64,000 nucleotides of DNA, from positions 27,096,569-27,160,568 of the forward strand of contig JBBMOA010000015.1 of the NCBI GenBank assembly GCA_037954235.1. The letters run 5' to 3'. The DNA is from Aulostomus chinensis. Lineage: Eukaryota > Chordata > Actinopteri > Syngnathiformes > Aulostomidae. The notes under the pieces are model-generated. The model was not told the origin of the DNA. It saw nothing but the letters and a program-made list of their open reading frames with translations, and searched no databases. Positions 48,264 to 58,437 of the stretch are shown here, one piece after another. The translations under genes were made by a program, and so were the position numbers. Every line of letters starts with the position of its first letter. The first letter of the stretch is position 1.

Positions 48264-48267
<4 letters not shown>
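46739..48267. other. Unrecognised non-coding sequence with a 69-bp duplication
   Basis: No gene recognised. GGACATCATGGACCGGCCC starts at 47458 and again at 47527, and the 69-bp units differ at one position seen (GTTGTAG versus GTTGGAG). It may belong with 41.2-44.8 kb as one old element split by the LINE. Confidence 0.4.

Positions 48268-48318
<51 letters not shown>
48268..48318. repeat. (GT)n microsatellite
   Basis: About 25 GT units. Confidence 0.96.
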
Positions 48319-48319
<1 letters not shown>

Positions 48320-50787
48320 CATCTCTCCTAACATTAATTAAGTAATTCAACATGATATGTGAATTTATCAGATTCCTGAATCACAGATTAACTGTGGCTT
48401 TATGCTCTCGTCTGAAGTTTTTTTTTGACAGAAATGATTTTCACAAAGAAGACTGATGCGGATCAAGAGTTATTCCGTCCCACCAATGGGCTGCAGCATC
48501 ACTGCTGCCAAACTGATGTCCTGCACACGTTCTGCCACTTGATGACGTTATTGACAATTATGTGTTGTTTGTGATCCTTTATATACAAAAAAGATCTTAT
48601 CTTACAATAAAGCAAAGCAGCATCAACAAGGATTTAAAGGATAATTTTTAGAATCATTTTAGTCCATGAACAACAACAACATCTGGTGGGCCAAATCAAA
48701 CCTCATGGTGGTTTGGTCCCTGGGCTGAGCAGCCGTCTGGCATGGCCACCACTGATGTCTGAAAGTTTATGGTTAGTGGATGTGCTTTCAATAGAAAAAT
48801 CACTGTAGCATCTTTGACAACTGACGAAGCTGCTCGCAGGTTGGGTTTTTTTGTGTAAATTGTATTAACAGCTTTGCATAGTGATAGAAAATGTTGATAC
48901 ATCCACAGTCTTAAAACACAAAATAAGTTAGCTGTCATCTGGTTCCATCGTCTCTGGCAGAGGAAATTTCAAAAGGGTGTTTTGCGGGAATGCCTGAAAT
49001 AAGAGCTATATTTAAACATTTTGTTTTACGGCATAAAACAACCAGTAAATACTGCATGCACAAGCAGGTGCCAACACATGGCCAAACAAGACTACAGAGG
49101 TGGTGGAGGCTCTTTAATAACTGTTGGTCTTTAGTCAAGTCAGTTAACAACGGACTTTTGTGCTCTTCTCTCTAGAACATGAGAGTGTCAGTAGCACACA
49201 CGCAGTGATTTGGTTTACTGCTCTGGGCTCGGGTCCAGTCCTTGTGTGGTTCTGTTTGGGTTCAATTACTACTCACTTGGTTGCAGTCCAGACAGAAGAA
49301 TGCATTCATGGCTGTCGTCTCTGCCCAAACTAACTTGTAGATTATGACACACTCTGCTGACTAGTGTTTAAATGTGGAGGGTATCAGCCTGCATAAACAA
49401 TGACTCCCATCCACTCATGTCCAAGTGTTTATAGAAGAGCCGAGACCAGTGGGAGTCACTGACCTTGGGTGCACTTCATTTGCACACTCTCTCTCAGTGG
49501 CTGAGTGGGATCAAAGTTCAAACAACTTATACTAAATCTACAAGTGCTACCATCTGCCGGGTCTTCAGTTGTGACCTTGCACTCGTTAAAAGGGGTCAAA
49601 GAGAATAAAAGCAATGGTGTCCTCTGATAGAGTCTTCCCTGCTGCTGTGTGGGCTGGTGGAGCTCATGATCAAGCGTTTCAGCACTCTCCAACAGCAGAA
49701 CAGCTTTCAAGTCATTCTGGTGCCACTTGTTTTTGTTTGAAGAATAATGAGCCAATCGCAAACTGTAACACCAAACCTCCTCCACCCTAATGCCGTCCAC
49801 CATTCTAAAACGTGACACTGGCTGCAAGCGCAGCTGAGTTGAGCCTTTAGTTGTCCTGCTTATCGCTGGCTTGTGTTTGGTCCTGGATACTCACACAAAT
49901 AAAGAAAAACCAGATGCAGGCAGAAACTGCAGATGTAGCCACCTAGTATCAATCCACAGACACCACCTGGACCACACCGTAGGAGCAAGAACACACAGGG
50001 TAGGGAGGGACAGATGGGTTGACCTTCCTCCGACCACCTGGCCTGATTTTACTGAGTTGTGTGGAGGGGAAGGGGTAAGGGGAGAGAGTGGGCAGTATTT
50101 TCAGGAATGGCTGGAGCAGTCGGAGATGAAGATGGTGTTGATGGAAAGAAATGAGAATGACGTCTGTGCCTGCCCCTGGGTTTATGGGAGTCAGGTTAGG
50201 GGTCTGGAGGGTCTCGAAGTGATGGTCCCATGGTCAGAACTGACTCGTTGTGGAACAAATGGATGATGGTAGCCTGGTCACTAACATTGTTCAGGTGGGG
50301 GGGGGGGGGTGCAGGTGTCAGCTTAGGGGATGTTGGTGACATAAGAAGTTAAGCAAGAATAGACATGTTGCAGTTGTACACCATTAAGGTGCAGAAGATT
50401 ATTGGTTATGGAATAATCGTGGAGATAAGTGGTAATTGTGATGTCACAAGGAACACGAAAGAGGGCTTACACACTCACACACACAAACACACACGCACAC
50501 ACACACTCATATATACACACACACACACACACACACGCACACTGGGTCTGACCAGGTTTATTTTTCTTTTCCCATAGCGTGAAGTCCTCCAAGTGTGTGT
50601 TCATCTAAAAAGAGGGTGGTGCCTCTCCATCTGCATTTCACTCCACCACTGTTTTGCTTTTTGAAAGGCCAGAGAGTGTCGTTTTCCCAAAAATGACATG
50701 CTCACTAGGGTTGTCTGAGGGACTTAATCGGTCACATATGACAGAATACCTGGGCCTCTCAACTCACTCAACAATAATATATGTAAT
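48319..50787. other. Unique non-coding DNA
   Basis: Includes a G run at ~50298-50310 and interrupted CA tracts at 50470-50540. Frames of 123 (49456-49827, minus) and 131 codons (49871-50266, plus) lack motifs. Confidence 0.4.
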
Positions 50788-50846
50788 AAGCTACGTGCTA
50801 GAGCTCAGGTGAATGCTAAAGCTACGTGCTAGAGCTCAGGTGAATG
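50785..50846. repeat. Tandem duplication of ~30 bp
   Basis: AGCTACGTGCTAGAGCTCAG plus GTGAATG occurs twice in succession, directly before the Penelope copy 3 coding remnant. Confidence 0.9.
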
Positions 50847-50854
50847 ATTTAGAG

Positions 50855-51845
50855 AGTCAAATGACGACCATGCTGGATGATGAAACCACTTATGAAGTTT
50901 TGAAAAAAGATCCCACAGAGGACAAGAAAAAGAAACTGAAAGTGCTGCTAAAACCATGAGTAGACGAGGGCAAAGTAGACACAGACAATTACAAATATCT
51001 AGTACCCACGTCCAGTATCACACCCCGAATATATGGCACACCAAAAATACACAAGAAAGGAACCTCACTTCACCCGATTGTGGACAGCATAGGATCCGTA
51101 ACATATAAACTGTCAAAGGCCCTCGTGGAGATTCTCAAACCTCTATCAGGGTTGACTAAACAACACTGCAAAAACTCAAAGCAACTGGCCGATGAACCAA
51201 ACACTATTAAGGTAGAATAAGATGAGATGTTCATATCCCACGACGTAGTGTCACTGTTTACTAAAACCCCGGTCGACATCACCCTTAGTATGGTGCAGGA
51301 ACGCCTCAAAGAGGACGACAGCAGACGACATACACGTTGCTAACCTTTGTAGCCGAGTCAACACACTTCCAATTCAAGAACAACATCTACAGGCAGAAAC
51401 AGGGCTTTGCTATGGGGGACCTGCTCCCTGGCTTCTTCATGGAAGACCTGGAGAAGAAAGCCATAGCCATCACCCCTGAGGACTGCAGGCTGTGTCTCTG
51501 GAAGAGACATGCTGACGACATCTTAGAAGAAGTCAAAACCAGACACACTCAAGACACTTACTGACCATCTAAATGCAATAGACCACACAAGCAACATCAA
51601 ATAAACTCATGACGAGGAAGAGCGTGGAGCCATCACCTTCCTGGACATGAAAATTCATCACGGCGAGGACGGCAGCATCAGGATCAAGGTTTATAGAAAG
51701 CCAACACACACTGACCAGTATTTACTGTGGACATCAGAACACCCAACAGTCCATAAAATTTCGGTGGTCCGCATGTTGATTCATTGAGCAAACATAATAA
51801 CAGACACACAGGATAGGACCTTCAGATTTAGCTGGAACAATACTG
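50855..51845 (+). pseudogene. Penelope-like element copy 3, reverse transcriptase region, degenerate
   Basis: The plus strand from ~50861 reads MTTMLDDETTYEVLKKDPT, the usual start of the Penelope polymerase region. A stop follows LLKP, then SSITPRIYGTPKIHKKG (the conserved 'LYGLPKIHK' type box) and PIVDSIGSVTYKLSKAL. A stop at ~51218 precedes ISHDVVSLFTKTPVD. After a frameshift (51337) comes KQGFAMGDLLPGF for the 'QGxxMGSPLSP' motif and KRHADDI where the catalytic YVDD-type motif is expected. The last part, FLDMKIHHGEDGSI and VYRKPTHTDQYLLW, again needs a frame change and has stops. Sequence then leaves the family. No GIY-YIG domain follows. Residues differ enough from copy 1 (LPFLDCDVYVQ) to indicate another Penelope lineage. 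Inactive. Confidence 0.87.
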
Positions 51846-52771
51846 TGATTATATTTGTTGATATTTGTCTGTTATTCTTTCATCAGGAACTGGATTATCA
51901 TCGCAGGCTGGGGGAGCACTGGGGGAAATACAGTTAGCTGCTGTTAAACTGGTAACCAACCAGAAAATCAGCCCTTATTCTCTCTTTGTGACATCTAAAC
52001 TAAACAACAACAGCATGGTGAGCCTTCCTCTGCTGTCGTATGTCATTAAGAAACTAATTTCTCTTCCCAGCGTACCTGGTTGGGCCCCCAGCACCACCAC
52101 ATGACCAGATGTCACCATCATCCACCATCCGTGCTGCCTGCAGGCCCTTCTATTGTACACATTCTTCCTACTCTCGTTTTCTCACCTTAGAACGATATAC
52201 TCTATTTTTAATTCACAGAGGTTATATATAAGTACTACACTGTGACTAAGTTAGTTCTGGAGGTTAGGAGGAGGAGAGAAGTGAGGATCTTGCATCGTCC
52301 AGGTGAGTGAGCCAGTGATGCAGAATGCGGGTTGCTGTGGATGGTGTCCAATGGAGGTGGTCCTTTTGGATTTTAAACAGTTCCTGTGGTATAGGTGACA
52401 GATAAGTGTCCTGGAACATGGCCTCGCTGATAACAAACAGGTTCAGTTTCTGTCTGGGGGTGAGGTGGGGTGAAAAATTAATGATAGGAAAAAAGCAGTA
52501 GCATTGGGGAAAGTGACTGTAACTTGACGGAATAATGCACGAAGTTGTTTTATGGTGGTCTTGGGCCCTGTTGTTTAGGCCGATCTAAAAGATGACTGCT
52601 CCCACTTTGGGTTGGGGTTTGGATTTCTGACACACTTTTAGGAATTGGTACGCAGTGGCAGTGGGTAACTGTCAAGTTGAACTTGGGGATTGGTGTGGCC
52701 TGGGATGTGAGACATATTCGAATCTGCCAGGACCTGGATTGGTTTGTTTGCTTTGAAAAAACAATCCTGGA
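51846..52771. other. Unique non-coding DNA
   Basis: No gene or repeat recognised. Confidence 0.4.
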
Positions 52772-54520
52772 TGGTTAGGGTTAGGATTGTTAGGGTGAGG
52801 ATTGTTAGGGTGAGGGTTGTTAGGGTGAGGGTTGTTAGGGTGAGGATTGTTAGGGTGAGGGTTGTTAGGGTGAGGATTGTTAGGGTGAGGGTTGTTAGGG
52901 TTAGGGTTAGGGTTGTTAGGGTGAGGATTGTTAGGGTGAGAATTGTTAGGGTGAGGGTTGTTAGGGTGAGGGTTGTTAAGGTGAGGATTGTTAGGGTGAG
53001 GGTTGTTAGGGTGAGGGTTGTTAGGGTTAGGATTGTTAGGGTGAGGGTTGTTAGGGTGAGGATTGTTAGGGTGAGGGTTGTTAGGGTGAGGATTGTTAGG
53101 GTTAGGATTGTTAGGGTGAGGATTGTTAGGGTGAGGGTTGTTAGGGTGAGGATTGTTAGGGTGAGGGTTGTTAGGGTGAGGGTTGTTAGGGTTAGGATTG
53201 TTAGGGTGAGGGTTGTTAGGGTGAGGGTTGTTAGGGTGAGGATTGTTAGGGTGAGGGTTGTTAGGGTTGGGGTTAGGGTTGTTAGGGTGAGGATTGTTAG
53301 GGTGAGAATTGTTAGGGTGAGGGTTGTTAGGGTGAGGATTGTTAGGGTGAGGATTGTTAGGGTGAGGGTTGTTAGGGTGAGGGTTGTTAGGGTTAGGATT
53401 GTTAGGGTGAGGGTTGTTAGGGTGAGGATTGTTAGGGTTAGGATTGTTAGGGTGAGGATTGTTAGGGTGAGGATTGTTAGGGTTAGGATTGTTAGGGTGA
53501 GGATTGTTAGGGTTAGGGTTGTTAGGGTTAGGATTGTTAGGGTGAGGGTTGTTAGGGTGAGGATTGTTAGGGTTAGGATTGTTAGGGTGAGGGTTGTTAG
53601 GGTGAGGATTGTTAGGGTTAGGATTGTTAGGGTGAGGATTGTTAGGGTGAGGGTTGTTAGGGTGAGGATTGTTAGGGTGAGGGTTGTTAGGGTGAGGATT
53701 GTTAGGGTGAGAATTGTTAGGGTGAGGGTTGTTAGGGTTAGGATTGTTAGGGTGAGGATTGTTAGGGTGAGAATTGTTAGGGTGAGGGTTGTTAGGGTTA
53801 GGATTGTTAGGGTGAGGATTGTTAGGGTGAGAATTGTTAGGGTGAGGGTTGTTAGGGTTAGGGTTGTTAGGGTGAGGATTGTTAGGGTGAGAATTGTTAG
53901 GGTGAGGGTTGTTAGGGTTAGGATTGTTAGGGTGAGGATTGTTAGGGTGAGAATTGTTAGGGTGAGGGTTGTTAGGGTTAGGATTTTTAGGGTGAGCATT
54001 GTTAGGGTGAGGGTTGTTAGGGTTAGGGTTTTTAGGGTGAGGGTTGTTAGGGTGAGGATTGTTAGGGTGAGAATTGTTAGGGTGAGGGTTGTTAGGGTTA
54101 GGATTGTTAGGGTGAGGATTGTTAGGGTGAGAATTGTTAGGGTGAGGGTTGTTAGGGTTAGGATTTTTAGGGTGAGCATTGTTAGGGTGAGGATTGTTAG
54201 GGTGAGGGTTTTTAGGGTGAGGATTGTTAGGGTGAGGGTTGTTAGGGTTAGGATTGTTAGGGTGAGGGTTGTTAGGGTGAGGGTTGTTAGGGTGAGGGTT
54301 GTTAGGGTTAGGATTGTTAGGGTGAGGGTTGTTAGGGTGAGGATTGTTAGGGTGAGGGTTGTTAGTGTGAGGGTTGTTAGGGTGAGGGTTGTTAGGGTGA
54401 GGGTTGTTAGGGTTAGGGTTGTTAGGGTGAGGGTTGTTAGGGTGAGGGTTGTTAGTGTGAGGGTTGTTAGGGTGAGGGTTGTTAGGGTGAGGGTTGTTAG
54501 GGTGAGGGTTGTTAGGGTGA
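52772..54520. repeat. Telomere-like minisatellite, 15-bp unit (GTTAGGGTGAGGATT)
   Basis: About 1.75 kb of 15-mers, each containing one TTAGGG followed by TGAGG(A/G)TTG or TTAGG(A/G)TTG. Short perfect (TTAGGG)n stretches occur near 52898. From 53701 to 54180 a 60-bp higher-order unit of four 15-mers is visible several times (GAATTG, GAGGGTTG, TTAGGATTG, GAGGATTG). Because 15 is divisible by 3, frames of ~600 codons stay open on both strands (Asn-Pro-His-Pro-Asn; Leu-Thr-Leu-Thr; Val-Arg-Val); none is a gene. Confidence 0.96.
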
Positions 54521-55330
54521 TATAGAGCCTCTCCAAATGACAGCACTCTTGTTAATTTTCTCTGACTTGGAGGATGGGGAGCAACAGTAACATACAAATT
54601 TGAAGAAGTAGCAAGAAGCTGGGACATTAAATGCCTCCAAGTGCACTGACCTCAGCCAGTCGGTAGCTGCTCTCCCCAGCCCCCTCACAGTCCTGCAGCT
54701 GTCTCAACATCAGTGGTGGAAATGGGGAATTATCCAAAATCACTGGAACAAATCTCCAAACAGGCCTGCAGCGGATAAACTGACCACATCAGGATCAAAA
54801 ATACTTTATTGTCTTAAAGGAAACAACTGATCATTTCAATGACGTGTCCAATAATCAACATTACTGATTCATTTAGTAATTTTGTACAAATCTTGTTTCC
54901 TTGAGTTCACCAACGGCTTCCCTCTGCCATTCCAACCCTCATTGTGGGGAAATTAATTCACATCAATGTGACGGTGACATTTTTTCACAGTGGTTACAAA
55001 TCTTTGTTGCTGTCACAAAGCCACTACGATGCTACAGAAACACCTTTCGTGACTCAACCATGGAACATGGATGTGTCAGAAGCACATTGGCGAATTACAC
55101 GTGTTTTTGAAAAGGAAGCTATGAATAAGTCCCACATCGATCCAGACTCCCATTTTCATCATGTCTTTTTTATTGACTCCTCCTGGTAGATGTCATATCC
55201 TCAAGTACACATCAGAAGACTTTTGTGAAGGCTTCAAGGACCCCAGAGCTCCTACAATCACTCCAGGGCAGAGTCACGACTCTGAATGTTCCCCTGGTTC
55301 TTGGTCTGCTCCTGTGTGCAGGTCGGAGCT
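54521..55330. other. Unique non-coding DNA
   Basis: Two short plus-strand frames (54901-55189) have no motif. Confidence 0.4.
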
Positions 55331-55425
55331 CCACTATTAGAACACCTACTACACTGTGTAGCTGTGGAGGTGCTACCCCTGCGACCCGAGCTTGGATAAG
55401 CAGGTGAAGATGGATGGATGGATGT
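55331..55425 (+). mobile_element. Fragment of dispersed repeat ending in GATG repeats
   Basis: GCTACCCCTGCGACCCGAGC, TTGGATAAGCAGGTG and AAGATGGATGGATGGATG form the end of a repeat that is common in fish genomes and finishes in GGAT. Confidence 0.65.
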
Positions 55426-55802
55426 TTTGCTTCTTGTTTGTCTCCTCTAATCCAGTGGGCTGAGTTCTGATCAGTATCATTTGAGTCCTTGGAGGGTCCA
55501 CATCCTGACTCACAGAAGTGTGTTGCCAGACTGAGTCAGAACTCCCACAGTGGAGGTGAACTGCTCTGCCTGCTCTCAGTGGGATTCCCAGAGCTGTGAG
55601 AGCGTGGAGGTGTCAAAAAGCATCTCACTCACATTACTGGCATGAAGTGTCGCTGAAGGCTCCGTGTGATGTAGAGTGAGTGCTGACTCAGCGTTATAAT
55701 CAGCCCTGAGCACAGGAACCCTGATGCTTGGGAATGTGCTGCAGATGCTACTGCAGGGCAGTCAGCTGTTCAAGTTACAGCGGGAACCCATGCTCCACCC
55801 CC

Positions 55803-55842
55803 CCCAACCCTAACCCTAACCCCCCCCCCCCCCCCCCCCCCC
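55803..55842. repeat. Short (CCCTAA)n plus C23 homopolymer
   Basis: CCAACCCTAACCCTAAC is followed directly by 23 C. Confidence 0.93.
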
Positions 55843-57889
55843 TCCGATCCAGCTCTCATCAGATGCAGAACCTCCAGTACTGATGGATTTACAAACACAC
55901 ATTGTGAGTCAGTTTCAGCTTGCCCTCCTGGACAGAACTTGACCTAACAGATGTCAGTCACCCCCAGGTACTCGGAACGGTCTCCACCTCATAAAATCCA
56001 ACACCATCACAACCGTATTCTCTCCCCAGTGCTTGTGTGAGGAGAATAAGCACCACATGCCAGGGTGCCTTCACTGCCAGGTTTCTAAAACTGCTCTGTG
56101 TTGCTTGCTGCCTCTTCACGCAGCACCTCTTATGTTTCTTTGAGGCTTCATCGTTTTCTTCCGTGTAGAAATGTTTCTTTGTGTTGGCAGAGCTACAGGC
56201 TCAATAGCAACCCCTCAGGCAGCTCCACCTCCATTTGAATGCTCTGGATGTAAAGCGCAGGTACGTTTTCAGAACGCTTGCAGAAGAGACGGATGTGCAA
56301 CTGAGAGTGTCAGGGTGGCTTACAGCTGTCTAGTTTTATCTGATGAACCCATTTCTGATGGTGAAAAGGTGCAGCTTTGATAAAACAGTGGCAGTTGTTT
56401 CGAGGGTTGTGTGTGATTTGATCATCACAAACATACAGATTAACATGAAATAAAAGCTTTCCGTCACAAACGTGAAACCAGCTGATTATCACAAAGGAAT
56501 GATTGCTCCTCCTCCTGTCAATCATGTTGATTAGTTAATACTGTAGGTAGGAAATGAATGAATGACTGACAGGTGTTACTCTACAAATCTACTGTAACAT
56601 CACATCATCATTTTCTATTTCAGCATCCTTTGGTTGCCATGGTAACATTTCTGTTGCCAGTAGAGCTGAGAGTTGAACCATAGAGGCATGTTAGCAGGTG
56701 ATCGGAGATGTTTACTACATTCATGTATGTAGTAAACGTGTGCAGCAGCAGGAGGATCCAGCGGTTCCACACAGCTGCAACATTCATGATGACTGACACC
56801 TCTGGCACACCGCCGCCCATCAGCCGCCCTCCTAACAGCTGACTGGTTCCTGGTTGCTGTTAATGTCATGATGTCATGTCAGGACCAGAGAGGCTGCTCA
56901 AGTCCCCCTAAACGTGTCCATGTGAGTAGCAGCAGATGTTGCTGGACATGACGAGCAGAACTGTAGTTGTAAACTCTCCAGAGGAAACTCTGCTCAACTT
57001 GGAGCAGCTGAAACATGTGGGAGAGTAAAAACGTGCTGCTGGCCTGCTTTGTGCTTCATTTCTATTCCAATTCCAGATGAACAAAACCCAGATTCACCTT
57101 TGTTAAGAAATCAAAAATGGAGATTTGTTGAAGCGGTTTATCAAACTTGTGGAACAAATCTTTACAGGCTCAAATATATCTGACGATCCGTGTTCCTGCT
57201 GCCAGGCGTGTTGATTGATTGTTGTGGTGAAAAGCTGATTGGTGCGTCACTGTCACAGTTACTGCCGCAAGGTATCGGCCAACAGGATGCTGTATGCATG
57301 CTGAAGGAGCTAACAAAGGAGGCCCTGGAGCTCCTTTCCTAAGAGGTTTTTAGAATTCAACTGAAAAATATCAGTCAGATGAGCCGTTGTTGAGATAATC
57401 AAGTTTAAGTCAAACGGACCAACAGAGATTTCTTGCTTTATTTATTACATACAGTTTGGAGGCTGATATTCTCCTCAGCCGCTCTGGCGTGTCACGCTGT
57501 AGGAAGGAGGACTCCAGGTAACTGTGACTCAGTCACAGTCAGACACGACCCTGAAACCAAATATTCACTTTATTGATTACAGGGGGTTTTTCCTGTGAAA
57601 AGCAAAAGGCATCTGAAACGTCACTGATTTGCTTCTATGTAGCTTTTTACACACTGTAGTTTAGCTCTTGTCACTTAGTTTATGTGTTGGTGTCACATGC
57701 ACGTGGGGTACGTTGTTATATTTTGTCCTTTCCTGTCTGTTGTTGAGATCTGGAGCTTGCACAGTTTGTGTTTGAGTGTTTAGAGAGTGTTTTAGTTTGA
57801 AAATTAAGCTAGTGGTCCTATAGTACATTTACTATCCACTGCTAGATTTATTTAATTACCTTTACTAGATAGTATTCTCTCCGTTTGGA
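55843..57889. other. Unique non-coding DNA
   Basis: No gene, RNA or named repeat seen. Confidence 0.4.

Positions 57890-57949
<60 letters not shown>
57890..57949. repeat. (CA)n microsatellite
   Basis: About 30 CA units. Confidence 0.97.
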
Positions 57950-57951
<2 letters not shown>

Positions 57952-58437
57952 AGTTCTGTATTGTCAGCTGACTGAAATCTTCAGCTTCTCAGCTGATGGC
58001 AGGGAGACGGACTGTGTCTGGGTCACGACGATCCCCGACTTCTCTGTAGAACTACTAATGGGCAGGTGGATGACTTCCACGTCCTTCAGATCCTGGGGCT
58101 CCAGAGAACAGTCAGATGAAAGATAAGATGTTGGCTGTCGGATGGGAAGCCATTTTCAGCAGGTCAAGGACAACCAGGAGTGTTTGTCTCTCACAGAACA
58201 ATGCCGAAGGCCTCGACGTGAGACTGAAGTCTATAACTGCCATCTAGTAACTGTGATCCAGCTTGAGAACATGGAGATCATTTACGTTTTAATGAACCCA
58301 GTGGAGGAAGCTGCTAAAAGTCTGTGGACTCAATTAGTGTCCTGTAACTAGATATTAATTCCTTGAGTGGAGAAGGGTTGTCTGAAGGGGTGAGATGAGC
58401 TTTTTGTGCTAGCGCAAGCTGTGGGTGTCACGTAGAC

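Noticed and set aside
52638..54627. Frames of 593-651 codons (Leu-Thr, Asn-Pro-His-Pro, Val-Arg repeats)
   Set aside because: Artefact of the 15-bp telomere-like unit; open simultaneously on both strands.
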